Assembly (NCBI RefSeq): GCF_900090275.1
Contig: NZ_LT607755.1
Location: 124,001-188,000, forward strand
DNA from: Micromonospora zamorensis
GTDB lineage: Bacteria > Actinomycetota > Actinomycetes > Mycobacteriales > Micromonosporaceae
Direction: 5' to 3'
DNA length: 64,000 nt
The notes beneath the pieces are model-generated. The model ran no database searches. It was not told where the DNA came from and saw only the letters and a list, made by a program, of their open reading frames with translations. Position 1 is the stretch's first letter; each line of letters begins with the position of its first letter. Of this stretch, positions 7,060 through 14,811 are shown in pieces. The position numbers and the translations under genes were made by a program.

Positions 7060-8919
7060 TCAGACGCGCCAGATCCACGCGTCGGCGATCCGGGTGGCGG
7101 GGCCGTACAGCTGCTCCAGGGTCGCGCGCAGACTCTCGGCGTGCGGGGCGTCGTCGGCCAACGCGATGCAGGAGGCACCCCAGAACTGGGCGTCCCGTGC
7201 GGCCTGGCGGCGCTGCTCGTCGCCGATGGCCGGTTGGTCACCGCGCCGCGCGACGTCCGCCAGCAGCGCGGAGGTGGGCTGCTTGAAGGTGCCCATCGCC
7301 GCGGTGCCGCCCCGCCCGTACGGGCCGATGAAGAACCCTTCCGGCAGACCGAAGGCGGCGTCGGCAGCGGTCGCCCAGCGCATCGGCCAGGGCTCCTTCG
7401 GCGTCGGAAGCGGCACCGGGACGAGCACCCCGCCGGGGCGTACGCACTGCCGCCAGTGGCCGCCGCTGACGAATTCCGGCACGGCGGGCCGTTCGGCGGT
7501 CGGCAGCGGGGTCGGGAAGATCGGCAGCAGTGCCGCGCCGACGGCCAGGGGCACGAGCCGTCGTGCCCGGCCGGTGCCGCGTAGAGCCCGGTCGACCGCC
7601 AGCACCACCAGCGTCGCGATGATCGGCAGCAACGCCAGCGCGAACCGCATCGGCAACGCGCCGTCCACCACCGGCAGCCCGCCGATCAGGGCGTACGGGC
7701 CGGGCAGCGCTGTCCTGGTGCCGCCGAGCACCACCTCCGGGCCGAGCGAGAGCGCACCCATCACGAGGCCCGCCACCACGCAGGCGAGGACCAGTCGGCG
7801 TCGCCCGGCCCAGATCGCGCAGACCGCAGCGACCAGCAGCAGGGGCCAGCCGAGGAAGGTGTTGTACTCGGCCGGGCCGGTGGTCAGCCGGGCGGACTGG
7901 TCGCTGCCGGCAACCGACAGGGGGGAGATCGTCCACCAGCTGCTCAGGTCGGCGGAGAAGTAGGCCGGCGTGAACATCCCGTCGGCGACCCCCTGCGGGC
8001 CGGCGAACTGGAACCACAGCGGGTAGCCGAGCACCAGTAGGGCGAGCCCGGCGGCGATCGCCAGCCCGCCGGCGAAGCCGGGCAGCGCCCGCCGGGCCAG
8101 GTCCCGGTCCGCCACGGCGTAGCTGATCGCCATCACCAGCAGCGTGACGGCGGCGAGGAAGAGCACCTCCTCGCCGATGAAGACCTGCGCGGTGACCGCG
8201 GCGGCCAGTCCCGCCGCCGAGGTGAGCATCCGCCGGCGATCCGGCCCGGGCGACCGGTCGCGACCGGTTCGGTCGAGAGTCGTGGGCCCCGGGTCGGATG
8301 CCCGCAGCAGTCGGGCCACCAGCCAGACGATCACCGGCACCAGCCACTGGGCGGTCATGTGCAGGTGGCTGTTGGTCTGCGAGATCATGCCTGGGCCGAA
8401 CCCGCAGAGCCCTCCGCCGAGCGCGGCCGCGAGCCGGCGGGCGCGCAGCGTCCGGTGGAACAGCAGGTACCAGGCGAAGGCCGTACCAGCGAGGTTGGCG
8501 GCGGCGAGCAGCGCGAAGGTGACCGGCGCGCCCAGCAGCAGGGTGACCGGCGCGAAGACGATGCCCAGCGCGATCACCGTGGTGTTGGCCATCAGGTTGA
8601 CGCCGTCGGGCGCGTTGAGACGGTCGGTGAGCAGGCCGAAGTCGCCGAGCAGCGCGCGGGCGTCGACGGCCAGGAACCACTCGTAGAGGGCCTGGTCCTC
8701 CGGATTGAGGGCCAGCGTGCGGCCAGCCGGGTCTGGCCACAACCCGTGGGTGACCCAGCCGGCCAGCACCGCGCAGACCAGAGCGGCCAGCAGATCCAGC
8801 CGGTGCCGACGGACGGCGGCCAGGAGCCGAACGGCCCGGGGCCGGCGGTTGACCTGATCGGCGAGGCGGAAGGCCTGCTCAGGGGCGGCGTCGGGGGCCG
8901 TGGGGGCTGCGCTGCTCAC
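7060..8919 (-). CDS. Large multi-pass membrane protein, GT-C glycosyltransferase-like
   Basis: 619 residues with roughly 11 hydrophobic segments, then a soluble C-terminal domain of about 150 residues ending TRIADAWIWRV. The first extracytoplasmic loop holds NPEDQALYEWFL and a later one DRLNAPDGVNLMANTT. Such acidic loop-1 motifs and this topology resemble GT-C fold glycosyltransferases that use polyprenyl-phosphate sugars, but I cannot name a family. GTG 8919 is chosen because a TAGGGT hexamer lies 7 nt upstream (leaderless pattern). The longer reading frame that would start near 9126 runs through a tRNA gene and is rejected. It is monocistronic, convergent with ndh. Confidence 0.75.
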   Translation of the reverse strand: MSSAAPTAPDAAPEQAFRLADQVNRRPRAVRLLAAVRRHRLDLLAALVCAVLAGWVTHGLWPDPAGRTLALNPEDQALYEWFLAVDARALLGDFGLLTDRLNAPDGVNLMANTTVIALGIVFAPVTLLLGAPVTFALLAAANLAGTAFAWYLLFHRTLRARRLAAALGGGLCGFGPGMISQTNSHLHMTAQWLVPVIVWLVARLLRASDPGPTTLDRTGRDRSPGPDRRRMLTSAAGLAAAVTAQVFIGEEVLFLAAVTLLVMAISYAVADRDLARRALPGFAGGLAIAAGLALLVLGYPLWFQFAGPQGVADGMFTPAYFSADLSSWWTISPLSVAGSDQSARLTTGPAEYNTFLGWPLLLVAAVCAIWAGRRRLVLACVVAGLVMGALSLGPEVVLGGTRTALPGPYALIGGLPVVDGALPMRFALALLPIIATLVVLAVDRALRGTGRARRLVPLAVGAALLPIFPTPLPTAERPAVPEFVSGGHWRQCVRPGGVLVPVPLPTPKEPWPMRWATAADAAFGLPEGFFIGPYGRGGTAAMGTFKQPTSALLADVARRGDQPAIGDEQRRQAARDAQFWGASCIALADDAPHAESLRATLEQLYGPATRIADAWIWRV

Positions 8920-8926
8920 GGCATCG

Positions 8927-8932
8927 ACCCTA
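8927..8932 (-). promoter_or_regulatory. -10 hexamer TAGGGT, leaderless start of the 8919 gene
   Basis: On the minus strand TAGGGT is followed by 7 nt and then the GTG start at 8919. No Shine-Dalgarno sequence is visible, so the transcript probably begins at or next to the start codon. Confidence 0.6.
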
Positions 8933-9020
8933 ATGTGACCGGCCCCACGGGGTACGTCGGGTCGCCGCAGACCCGCTACGGTGACATTGCATCGTGCGTG
9001 TCGGCGCGCCGGTGCCACCC

Positions 9021-9101
9021 GCCCGGGTGGTGGAAAGGCAGACACGGCCGCCTTAAAAGCGGCTGCCGAAAGGCGTGCGGGTTCGACCCCCGCCCCGGGC
9101 A
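9021..9101 (+). tRNA. tRNA-Leu, anticodon UAA (bldA type)
   Basis: The cloverleaf folds cleanly. The acceptor stem is GCCCGGG (9021-9027) with CCCGGGC (9094-9100) and discriminator A at 9101. The anticodon stem is GCCGC/GCGGC with loop CTTAAAA, giving anticodon TAA at 9054-9056. A long variable arm (GCCGAAAGGC) marks a class II tRNA, and the T arm is GCGGG-TTCGACC-CCCGC. CCA is not encoded. It reads the UUA codon, which is very rare in this genome class. In Streptomyces the equivalent gene, bldA, controls development and antibiotic production through TTA-containing genes. Two TTA-containing genes occur in this window (DLH at 76-78, DUF58 at 4228-4230). Confidence 0.96.
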
Positions 9102-9209
9102 CCGGTCGGCTCCCACGCATTCTCATTCGTGATCACCAGGACTTGGCTGCGCCGTTTACTCTTGGAGGGCACGTTCACGTGCAAACGACCCCCTGAGGGA
9201 GGCCAGACA

Positions 9210-10025
9210 GTGAAGACCTCGAACCCGGTGCTCGCCCGGCTCGGCCAAGCGGCCGAGCGGGAGCGCTCCGCCGGGTACGCCCCGGCCGGGCCGTACGGAC
9301 AGCCCGGCATTCCCCAGCAGTACCCGTCCCAGGCCGGTTACCCGGCTGCGCCGCCCACCGTGGCGCCCATGACCGTCGACGACGTGGTCGTCAAGACGGT
9401 CGCTCTGCTCGGCATCCTCGGCATCACCGCCGCGGCCGCCTGGGTGCTCGTGCCCGACTCGCTGGTCAGCATCGCCTGGATCGGCGCGGCGGTGGTCGGC
9501 CTGGTCCTGGGCCTGATCATCTCGTTCTCCCGGATGGCCAACCCGGCACTCGTCATCGCGTACGCCCTCGTCGAGGGCGTTTTCGTCGGCATGGTGAGCA
9601 AGGCGTTCGAGACGCGCTACGACGGCATCGTGCTCCAGGCCGCCGTGGCCAGCTTCGGCATCTTCTTCCTGATGGCGATGCTCTACAAGGCGAAGGTCAT
9701 CCGGGCCACCCCGGCCTTCGTCAAGGGCATGATCGCGGTGATGGTCGGCCTCTTCGCCGTCATGCTGATCAACTTCGTGCTGGCCATGTTCGGCGTCAAC
9801 ACGGGCCTGCGTGACGGCAGCCCGCTGGCGATCGGTTTCAGCGTGGTCTGCATCGTGGTCGCCTCGTTGAGCTTCGTGCTCAGCTTCAAGGAGATCGAGG
9901 ACGGCGTCCGGATGGGCCTGCCGCAGCGCTACTCCTGGGTGGCCGCGTTCGGCATCCTGGTCAGCCTGGTCTGGCTCTACATCGAGATCCTGCGCCTGCT
10001 GAGCTACTTCCAGGGCGACGACTGA
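9210..10025 (+). CDS. Bax inhibitor-1 family membrane protein, copy A
   Basis: 271 residues. A cytoplasmic N-terminus rich in Pro, Gly, Tyr and Gln (residues 1-55) precedes seven membrane segments. The family pattern MTVDDVVVKTVALLGILGITAAAAW opens the core, and the end EIEDGVRMGLPQRYSWVAAFGILVSLVWLYIEILRLL is typical of the actinobacterial Bax-inhibitor-1-like (YccA/BaxI_1) family. Members of the wider BI-1 family are pH-dependent Ca2+ leak channels; that role is unproven here. GTG 9210 lies behind GAGGGAGG. A second copy of the family follows at 10335. From memory, M. tuberculosis has one such protein, Rv1072, in the matching position before fadA3. Confidence 0.88.
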   Translation: MKTSNPVLARLGQAAERERSAGYAPAGPYGQPGIPQQYPSQAGYPAAPPTVAPMTVDDVVVKTVALLGILGITAAAAWVLVPDSLVSIAWIGAAVVGLVLGLIISFSRMANPALVIAYALVEGVFVGMVSKAFETRYDGIVLQAAVASFGIFFLMAMLYKAKVIRATPAFVKGMIAVMVGLFAVMLINFVLAMFGVNTGLRDGSPLAIGFSVVCIVVASLSFVLSFKEIEDGVRMGLPQRYSWVAAFGILVSLVWLYIEILRLLSYFQGDD

Positions 10026-10044
10026 CCTCGTCCGCTCTGCCGAC

Positions 10045-10080
10045 CGGCGCCCGCTCCCGCTCTTGCGGGGGCGGGCGCCG
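10045..10080 (+). terminator. Intrinsic terminator after Bax inhibitor-1 copy A
   Basis: A 16-bp stem CGGCGCCCGCTCCCGC with loop TCTT and one T-G wobble, 20 bp after the stop codon. No T run follows, which is usual in high-GC actinobacteria. Confidence 0.8.
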
Positions 10081-10143
10081 TCGTTCGCACCGGGCCCGCC
10101 GTTTCGCCGCCAGCGCGGGGCCGCCCGGGGCAGAGTGACTGCA

Positions 10144-10308
10144 AGGGCGTGTGTCAAAGCCTCGGTCGAGCCGAGGCGGAGTCCAGGCGGCGGTCCGGCA
10201 AGGCGGGAATTGGCCCGGATACCGGTGTTGTATCCGGGCCAATTCCCAACGCGGCCGGTCGTCGTTTGGGCCCGTCGCAGGCCGGCCAGGGGCTTTGACA
10301 CACGCCCT
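10144..10308. mobile_element. MITE-like 165-bp inverted-repeat element
   Basis: The ends are perfect 18-bp inverted repeats: AGGGCGTGTGTCAAAGCC at 10144-10161 and its complement at 10291-10308. In the centre is a second perfect 18-bp inverted repeat, GGGAATTGGCCCGGATAC (10205-10222) with its complement at 10230-10247 and a 7-nt loop. A third small hairpin (GCCTCGG/CCGAGGC, 10159-10177) overlaps the left end. There is no plausible coding sequence inside. The layout, terminal inverted repeats with a structured non-coding core, is that of a miniature inverted-repeat transposable element. No clear target-site duplication is seen. It sits between the terminator of Bax-inhibitor copy A and the start of copy B. 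Confidence 0.7.
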
Positions 10309-10334
10309 GGGGTACGCGGGCGAAGGAGGCGGCG

Positions 10335-11093
10335 GTGCGCAGCAACAACCCGGTGCTCAACCGGCTGGACGAGACCGGCCGGGTGGAGACCCGGGTGCTC
10401 GGCTCCCGCGACGTCGAGCCGATGACTGTCGACGACGTGGTGATCCGTACCGTCGGGCTGCTGGTCGTCACCGGCGCGACCGCGGCGGTGTCCTGGGTGG
10501 TGATCCCCGACGTGGCCTGGCTGGGTGCCGCACTGGCCGGCAGCGCCCTCGCCTCGATCGCGCTGGTCCTGGTCATCTCGCTGCGGGGGATCACCAACCC
10601 GGTGCCGATCGTCGGCTACGCCCTGCTCCAGGGCCTGCTGCTGGGGGTGGCGAGCCGCGCGTTCGAGCAGGTCTATCCGGGCATCGTGGTGCAGGCGGTG
10701 GCCGGCACCTTCGGCGTCTTCCTCGGCATGGCGGCGCTCTACCGGGCCCGGGTGATCCGGGCGACGCCCCGGCTGGCCCGCCTGGTGATCGGCACGTTGC
10801 TCGGCATCGCCGTGCTCAGCGTCGTCAACCTGGTGTCGTACCTGATCTCCGGGCGACCGGGGCTGGAGGTCTACAGCGTCAGCGGGGAGGTCGGCTGGCT
10901 GCCGTACGCCTTCTCGGTGGTGGCCATCATCGCCGGGGCGTTCAGCTTCATCCTCGACTTCGACCTCGTCGAGCGTTCGGTGCGCGACGGTCGACCCCGC
11001 CGGTACGCGTGGCTGAGCGCGTTCGGCCTGCTCACCGGGTTGGTGTTCCTCTACTGGCAACTGCTTCGGCTGCTCAGTTACCTGCGCCGTTGA
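10335..11093 (+). CDS. Bax inhibitor-1 family membrane protein, copy B
   Basis: 252 residues and clearly paralogous to copy A. It opens with SNNPVLNRLDETGR (copy A has TSNPVLARLGQAAER), continues with MTVDDVVIRTVGLLVVTGATAAVSW, and ends VERSVRDGRPRRYAWLSAFGLLTGLVFLYWQLLRLLSYL. It lacks the Pro-Tyr-rich N-terminal segment of copy A, having only about 30 residues before the first membrane helix; seven helices follow. GTG 10335 is preceded by AAGGAGG at 10323-10329. The MITE-like element ends 26 bp upstream, so this gene's promoter must lie in or very near that element, or expression depends on read-through. Function as for copy A: membrane protein, possible ion leak channel. Confidence 0.87.
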   Translation: MRSNNPVLNRLDETGRVETRVLGSRDVEPMTVDDVVIRTVGLLVVTGATAAVSWVVIPDVAWLGAALAGSALASIALVLVISLRGITNPVPIVGYALLQGLLLGVASRAFEQVYPGIVVQAVAGTFGVFLGMAALYRARVIRATPRLARLVIGTLLGIAVLSVVNLVSYLISGRPGLEVYSVSGEVGWLPYAFSVVAIIAGAFSFILDFDLVERSVRDGRPRRYAWLSAFGLLTGLVFLYWQLLRLLSYLRR

Positions 11094-11125
11094 CCGGGCC
11101 GACCAGGCGCGGTCGGTGCCGGCCG

Positions 11126-11131
11126 TAGACT
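11126..11131 (+). promoter_or_regulatory. -10 hexamer TAGACT, leaderless start of the 11140 gene
   Basis: TAGACT is followed by 8 nt and the ATG at 11140; no Shine-Dalgarno sequence is present. Confidence 0.6.
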
Positions 11132-11139
11132 CGGCGGCG

Positions 11140-11460
11140 ATGAGCGCAGCGGAGTTGGACAAGGCCATGCAGTTGCTGGTCCGTCAGATCGTGCACTGGC
11201 AGCAGCCGCGCTGGTCGGCCATCGCGACCGCCGGCAACGTGTCCCGCGCCGACCTGGTGCATCGTCTGGTGCAGGAGATCGCCAACCTGGCCGCCGACGC
11301 CGAGGGAGAGCCGCGTCGGGTCGTGCCCCGGCTCGACAACGACCTTGCCCTGCCCGATCAGCTACGGGTGGTGACAGCGGACCTGGTGGCCGCCGACCCG
11401 GGGGCCGAGGCGTTGGCCCGGGCCGCCGCCGAGGTGGCGGCGACCCGCAGCGCGCTCTGA
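11140..11460 (+). CDS. Small conserved hypothetical protein
   Basis: 106 residues, soluble and mostly helical, with the sequence LLVRQIVHWQQPRWSAIA near residues 12-29. No recognised domain, signal peptide or membrane segment. ATG 11140 is chosen because of the TAGACT hexamer 8 nt upstream; an in-frame GTG at 11116 would lie before this promoter. The third-position G/C bias is strong across the frame, supporting real coding. It converges with the thiolase gene: only two bases separate the stop codons, with no hairpin between. Function unknown. Confidence 0.7.
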   Translation: MSAAELDKAMQLLVRQIVHWQQPRWSAIATAGNVSRADLVHRLVQEIANLAADAEGEPRRVVPRLDNDLALPDQLRVVTADLVAADPGAEALARAAAEVAATRSAL

Positions 11461-11462
11461 GG

Positions 11463-12725
11463 TCAGTTCAACCGTTCGAGCACCATGGCCATGCCCTGGC
11501 CGCCGCCGACGCACATGGTCTCCAGACCGATGGTCTTGTCGTGCCACTCGAGGGCGTTGAGCAGGGTGCCGGTGATCCGTGCGCCGGTCATGCCGAACGG
11601 GTGACCGACCGCGATCGCGCCGCCCATCACGTTCAGCTTCTCCTCCGGGATGCCCAACTGGCGGTAGGAGGGGATGACCTGCGCGGCGAACGCCTCGTTG
11701 ATCTCCACGAGGTCGACGTCGTCGATGGTCATGCCGGCCCGCTTCAGGGCCTGGCGGGACGCCTCGACGGGGCCGAGGCCCATGATCTCCGGCGACAGGG
11801 CGGTCACACCGGTGGAGACGATCCGGGCCAGCGGGGTGAGCCCGAGCTCCTCGGCCCGCTGGGCGCTCATCACCACCACGGCGGCCGCGCCGTCGTTGAG
11901 CGGGCAGCAGTTGCCCGCGGTGATCCGGCCGTCCGGGCGGAACACCGGCTTGAGACCGGAGACCGCGTCGAGCGTGACGCCGGCACGGGGACCGTCGTCG
12001 GTGCTCACCACGGTGCCGTTCGGCGTGGTGACCGGGGTGATCTCCCGGGCCCAGAAGCCGTCGGCGATGGCCTTCTCGGCGAGGTTCTGGCTGCGTACGC
12101 CGAACTCGTCCATGTCGGCGCGGCTCACGTCGTGCACCTGGGCCAGGTTTTCCGCGGTCTGCCCCATGGTCAGGTAGATGTCGGGCAGCTCACCGGCCTC
12201 ACGCGGGTCGGTCCACACCTCGGCGCCGCCCTGTGCGCGGCGCTTCGAGCGCTCGGCCGCCGCGCCGAAGCGCGGGTTTTCCCAGCCGCCGCCGACGAGG
12301 GCCTGCGCCTCGGGAGGCAGCCCGTCGGAGCTGCCCCGGGCGTAGCTGGAGACCATCTCCACGCCGGCGGAGACGAACACGTCGCCCTCGCCGGCCCGGA
12401 TCGCGTGCATCGCCATCCGGGTGGTCTGCAACGACGAGGCGCAGTAGCGGGTCAGCGTGGCGCCGGGCACAGTGTCCAGACCGAGCAGTGTGGACACCAC
12501 CCGGGCCATGTTGAAGCCCTGCTCGCCACCGGGCAGGCCACACCCGAGGTAGAGGTCGTCGATCGTGGTCGGGTCGAGCTGGGGGATCTTGTCCAGGGCG
12601 GCCTGGACGATGGTCGCGGCGAGGTCGTCGGAACGGACGTCGCGCAGGGACCCCTTGTGCGCCCGGCCGATGGGGGAGCGGGCGGTGGCGACGATGACGG
12701 CGTCGCGGGACGACTCAATCGGCAT
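11463..12725 (-). CDS. Acetyl-CoA C-acyltransferase (thiolase)
   Basis: 420 residues. The nucleophilic Cys95 is in the motif LTRYCASSLQT. The second active-site region NEAFAAQV and the C-terminal GHPFGMTGARI and CVGGGQGMAMV (catalytic Cys) are all present. Thiolases of this type cleave 3-ketoacyl-CoA in beta-oxidation or condense acetyl-CoA units. Length and motifs fit the FadA group. From memory it matches M. tuberculosis fadA3 (Rv1074c) in position and strand, next to SGNH hydrolases. A TAACGT hexamer 6 nt upstream of the ATG suggests a leaderless transcript. With the acyl-CoA dehydrogenase at 41937 and thioesterase at 54162 it may serve fatty-acid degradation, though the exact substrate is not visible. 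Confidence 0.93.
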   Translation of the reverse strand: MPIESSRDAVIVATARSPIGRAHKGSLRDVRSDDLAATIVQAALDKIPQLDPTTIDDLYLGCGLPGGEQGFNMARVVSTLLGLDTVPGATLTRYCASSLQTTRMAMHAIRAGEGDVFVSAGVEMVSSYARGSSDGLPPEAQALVGGGWENPRFGAAAERSKRRAQGGAEVWTDPREAGELPDIYLTMGQTAENLAQVHDVSRADMDEFGVRSQNLAEKAIADGFWAREITPVTTPNGTVVSTDDGPRAGVTLDAVSGLKPVFRPDGRITAGNCCPLNDGAAAVVVMSAQRAEELGLTPLARIVSTGVTALSPEIMGLGPVEASRQALKRAGMTIDDVDLVEINEAFAAQVIPSYRQLGIPEEKLNVMGGAIAVGHPFGMTGARITGTLLNALEWHDKTIGLETMCVGGGQGMAMVLERLN

Positions 12726-12731
12726 GGACCA

Positions 12732-12737
12732 ACGTTA
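12732..12737 (-). promoter_or_regulatory. -10 hexamer TAACGT, leaderless start of thiolase
   Basis: On the minus strand TAACGT, 6 nt, then ATG at 12725, without a Shine-Dalgarno sequence. Confidence 0.6.
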
Positions 12738-12802
12738 ACCCGCCGGTAACATGCGCGGAAGAAGCCGGCGCGGCGGGAAATGTCACCCTGACCGGGAACG
12801 AT

Positions 12803-13615
12803 CTAGCGCCGGGTGGCAACCGTCGCGGCGGTGGCGACGGCGGGCAGCAGCGCGTGCGCCCACACCCGGTAACCGTCGGCGGAGGGGTGGAAGCCGTCGT
12901 GGCAGAGCGTCCCCGCATCGGCCCGGAACACCGGCCCGGTCTCGGTGCCCAGGTCGACCACCGAGCCGCCAGCGTCCAGCACGGCCGTGGTCTGCGCACG
13001 GGCCATCCGTCGCCCGGACCAGCCGACCACCTGGCGCAGCGGAGGCGCGATGGCACGCACCGCGCCGAGATCGGGGCACGTGCCCACCACCACCTCGACC
13101 CGCGCCTCTCGCAGGCGGTGCACCGCGGCAGCGAGATAGGCCGCCGCGTCGACCGGCCGGCGCAGCCCGGTGGCGTCGTTCGCGCCGATCAGGACCAGCG
13201 CCACGTCGGGCCGCTCACCGAGCAGGGCCCGGGCCACCTGGGTGGCCAGGTCGGTCGAACGGGACCCGGAGACGCCGACGCTGGACAGGTGCACCCGCCG
13301 GCCCGTCGGGCCCTCGGCGAGCAGGTTGGCCAACTGCCCGCCGATGGTGTCCTCAAGCCGGTCGACACCCACGCCCAGCGCTGACGAGTCGCCGAGCAGC
13401 ACCAGCCGCAACGGCGGGGCGCCAGCCCGACCGATCGTGGCCCGCAGGGCCAGCCCCAGCTCCGGTTGGGCGTACCGCCGGTGCCGGGCCACGAACGCCT
13501 CGCCGGCCAGGACGGCGGCACCGCCCACGGTGCCGGTGAGCAGCGAGAACGCCGCCGCCCGACCCAGTCGGCCGGCGAGGCCGGAGATCACGCCCCGCTC
13601 GCTGCGCTCGTTCAT
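12803..13615 (-). CDS. SGNH/GDSL-family esterase, copy 2
   Basis: 270 residues. A single hydrophobic helix near residues 20-40 looks like a signal anchor. The SGNH blocks follow: LVLLGDSSALG (catalytic Ser, residues 71-81), a Gly block (VGVSGSRST), LIGANDATG with the Asn, and DGFHPSADGY with the Asp-His pair. Such enzymes hydrolyse esters of lipids or sugars at the cell surface. It shares VVVGTCPDLGA and whole-length similarity with the gene at 13612, so the two are tandem duplicates. Its ATG overlaps the TGA of that upstream gene (ATGA), so they are co-translated. The first residues MNERSERGV fit a short cytoplasmic tail. Confidence 0.88.
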   Translation of the reverse strand: MNERSERGVISGLAGRLGRAAAFSLLTGTVGGAAVLAGEAFVARHRRYAQPELGLALRATIGRAGAPPLRLVLLGDSSALGVGVDRLEDTIGGQLANLLAEGPTGRRVHLSSVGVSGSRSTDLATQVARALLGERPDVALVLIGANDATGLRRPVDAAAYLAAAVHRLREARVEVVVGTCPDLGAVRAIAPPLRQVVGWSGRRMARAQTTAVLDAGGSVVDLGTETGPVFRADAGTLCHDGFHPSADGYRVWAHALLPAVATAATVATRR

Positions 13616-14661
13616 GCCAGTCCCTCCACTGTCGAGGTGTCCGAGGCGGACCCGTGCGGCACCGCACCGACACCGAAGAACGCCCGCCGGCGCAACTGCG
13701 CCCACCGGCCCGCCGGCCCTCGGTCGCGGCCCCGGACCTGGGTGCCGCTGACCTCCGTGCCGGCGTGCCGGGCCGCCTGCTGCGCGGCCTCCGGCAGCGA
13801 CCGTACGCCCTCGCCCCGGGTCGGTGTGGCCCGTCGTTCCTGCCCAGCGCCGAGCGCGGAGAGCATCGTCGGCAGGAGCGCTGCAGCGGCCATCGCGTAC
13901 CCCTCGGCGGAGGGATGGAACCGGTCCCAGGCGAACATCCGGGTCGGCTCGGCGGTGAACCGGGGGCCGAGCAGATCACCGAGGGAGACCGTCCAACCGC
14001 CGGCCTCGACCACCGCGACCGTCTGGGCCGCGGCGAGTTGGCGGCTCCACCGGTGCGCCAGCCACCGCAGCGGCGGTTGGATCGGGCGGATCGCGCCCAG
14101 GTCGGGGCAGGTGCCGACGACCACCTCGCAGCCGGCGTCGCGCAGCGTGTGCACCGCCTCGACCAGGTAGCGCACCGCCAGCCCACGGGGGGTGCGGTTG
14201 GTGATGTCGTTGCCGCCGATGAGGATCACCGCGATGTCGGGTCGGCACTCCAGCGCCGCCTCCACCTGGTGCCGCAGCGCCGAGGAGATGGCACCGACCA
14301 CCGCGAAGCGGTGCAGTCGCACCGGTCGGTGCAGCCGACGGGACAGGCCGGTGGCGAGCAGTGCGCCAGGTGTCTCCCGGCGACGGTGCACCCCGTAGCC
14401 GGCCGCCGAGGAGTCACCGAGCACGACCATGGTGAGTGCAGGGCCGGGGAATTTCGCGCCGTACGTCCCGTCGCAGCGTGGCGGCGGTGCCTCGGCCATC
14501 GGGATGGTGCGTCGGGCCTGTCGGGCCTGGCCGAGCAGCACGCCGCCGGTCGCCACCGCGGCCGCCGCGGTGGCACCCGTCCCGATGGCCGCCAGGCGGG
14601 CGAACCGCCGGGCCTGCCGCCAGTGCTCTCCGCCGGGTACGACGGAATCAGCCACCCCCAT
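13612..14661 (-). CDS. SGNH/GDSL-family esterase, copy 1
   Basis: 349 residues. A membrane anchor lies near residues 21-43 (IGTGATAAAAVATGGVLLG). SGNH motifs: MVVLGDSSAAGYG (Ser), VVGAISSALR, LIGGNDITN (Asn) and WDRFHPSAEGY (Asp and His). About 80 extra residues after the catalytic domain are rich in Arg, Gly and Ala with no recognised domain. The predicted catalytic part would face the outside of the membrane. It is the first gene of a two-gene unit with the paralogue at 12803. TAATGT lies 6 nt before its ATG. In M. tuberculosis a single exported GDSL protein (Rv1075c) is found beside fadA3; here it is duplicated. Confidence 0.88.
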   Translation of the reverse strand: MGVADSVVPGGEHWRQARRFARLAAIGTGATAAAAVATGGVLLGQARQARRTIPMAEAPPPRCDGTYGAKFPGPALTMVVLGDSSAAGYGVHRRRETPGALLATGLSRRLHRPVRLHRFAVVGAISSALRHQVEAALECRPDIAVILIGGNDITNRTPRGLAVRYLVEAVHTLRDAGCEVVVGTCPDLGAIRPIQPPLRWLAHRWSRQLAAAQTVAVVEAGGWTVSLGDLLGPRFTAEPTRMFAWDRFHPSAEGYAMAAAALLPTMLSALGAGQERRATPTRGEGVRSLPEAAQQAARHAGTEVSGTQVRGRDRGPAGRWAQLRRRAFFGVGAVPHGSASDTSTVEGLA

Positions 14662-14667
14662 ACCACG

Positions 14668-14673
14668 ACATTA
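14668..14673 (-). promoter_or_regulatory. -10 hexamer TAATGT, leaderless start of SGNH copy 1
   Basis: On the minus strand TAATGT, 6 nt, ATG at 14661. Confidence 0.6.
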
Positions 14674-14811
14674 TCGCGCCGGTCCGACACGCCGCTGTCG
14701 TCGCGACGCCACTCCAGTGCCTGGAAACCGACGCGACGGGGTATCTGTCCAGGAGAGGCCGGCCGACTTGCGCCGACCCGCCACGCTGATCCGGCGGAGA
14801 GGAGCGCGACG

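Noticed and set aside
8920..9126. N-terminal extension of the 7060-8919 membrane protein
   Set aside because: The extra 69 codons run antisense through the tRNA-Leu gene, and the GTG at 8919 has a proper -10 hexamer 7 nt upstream.
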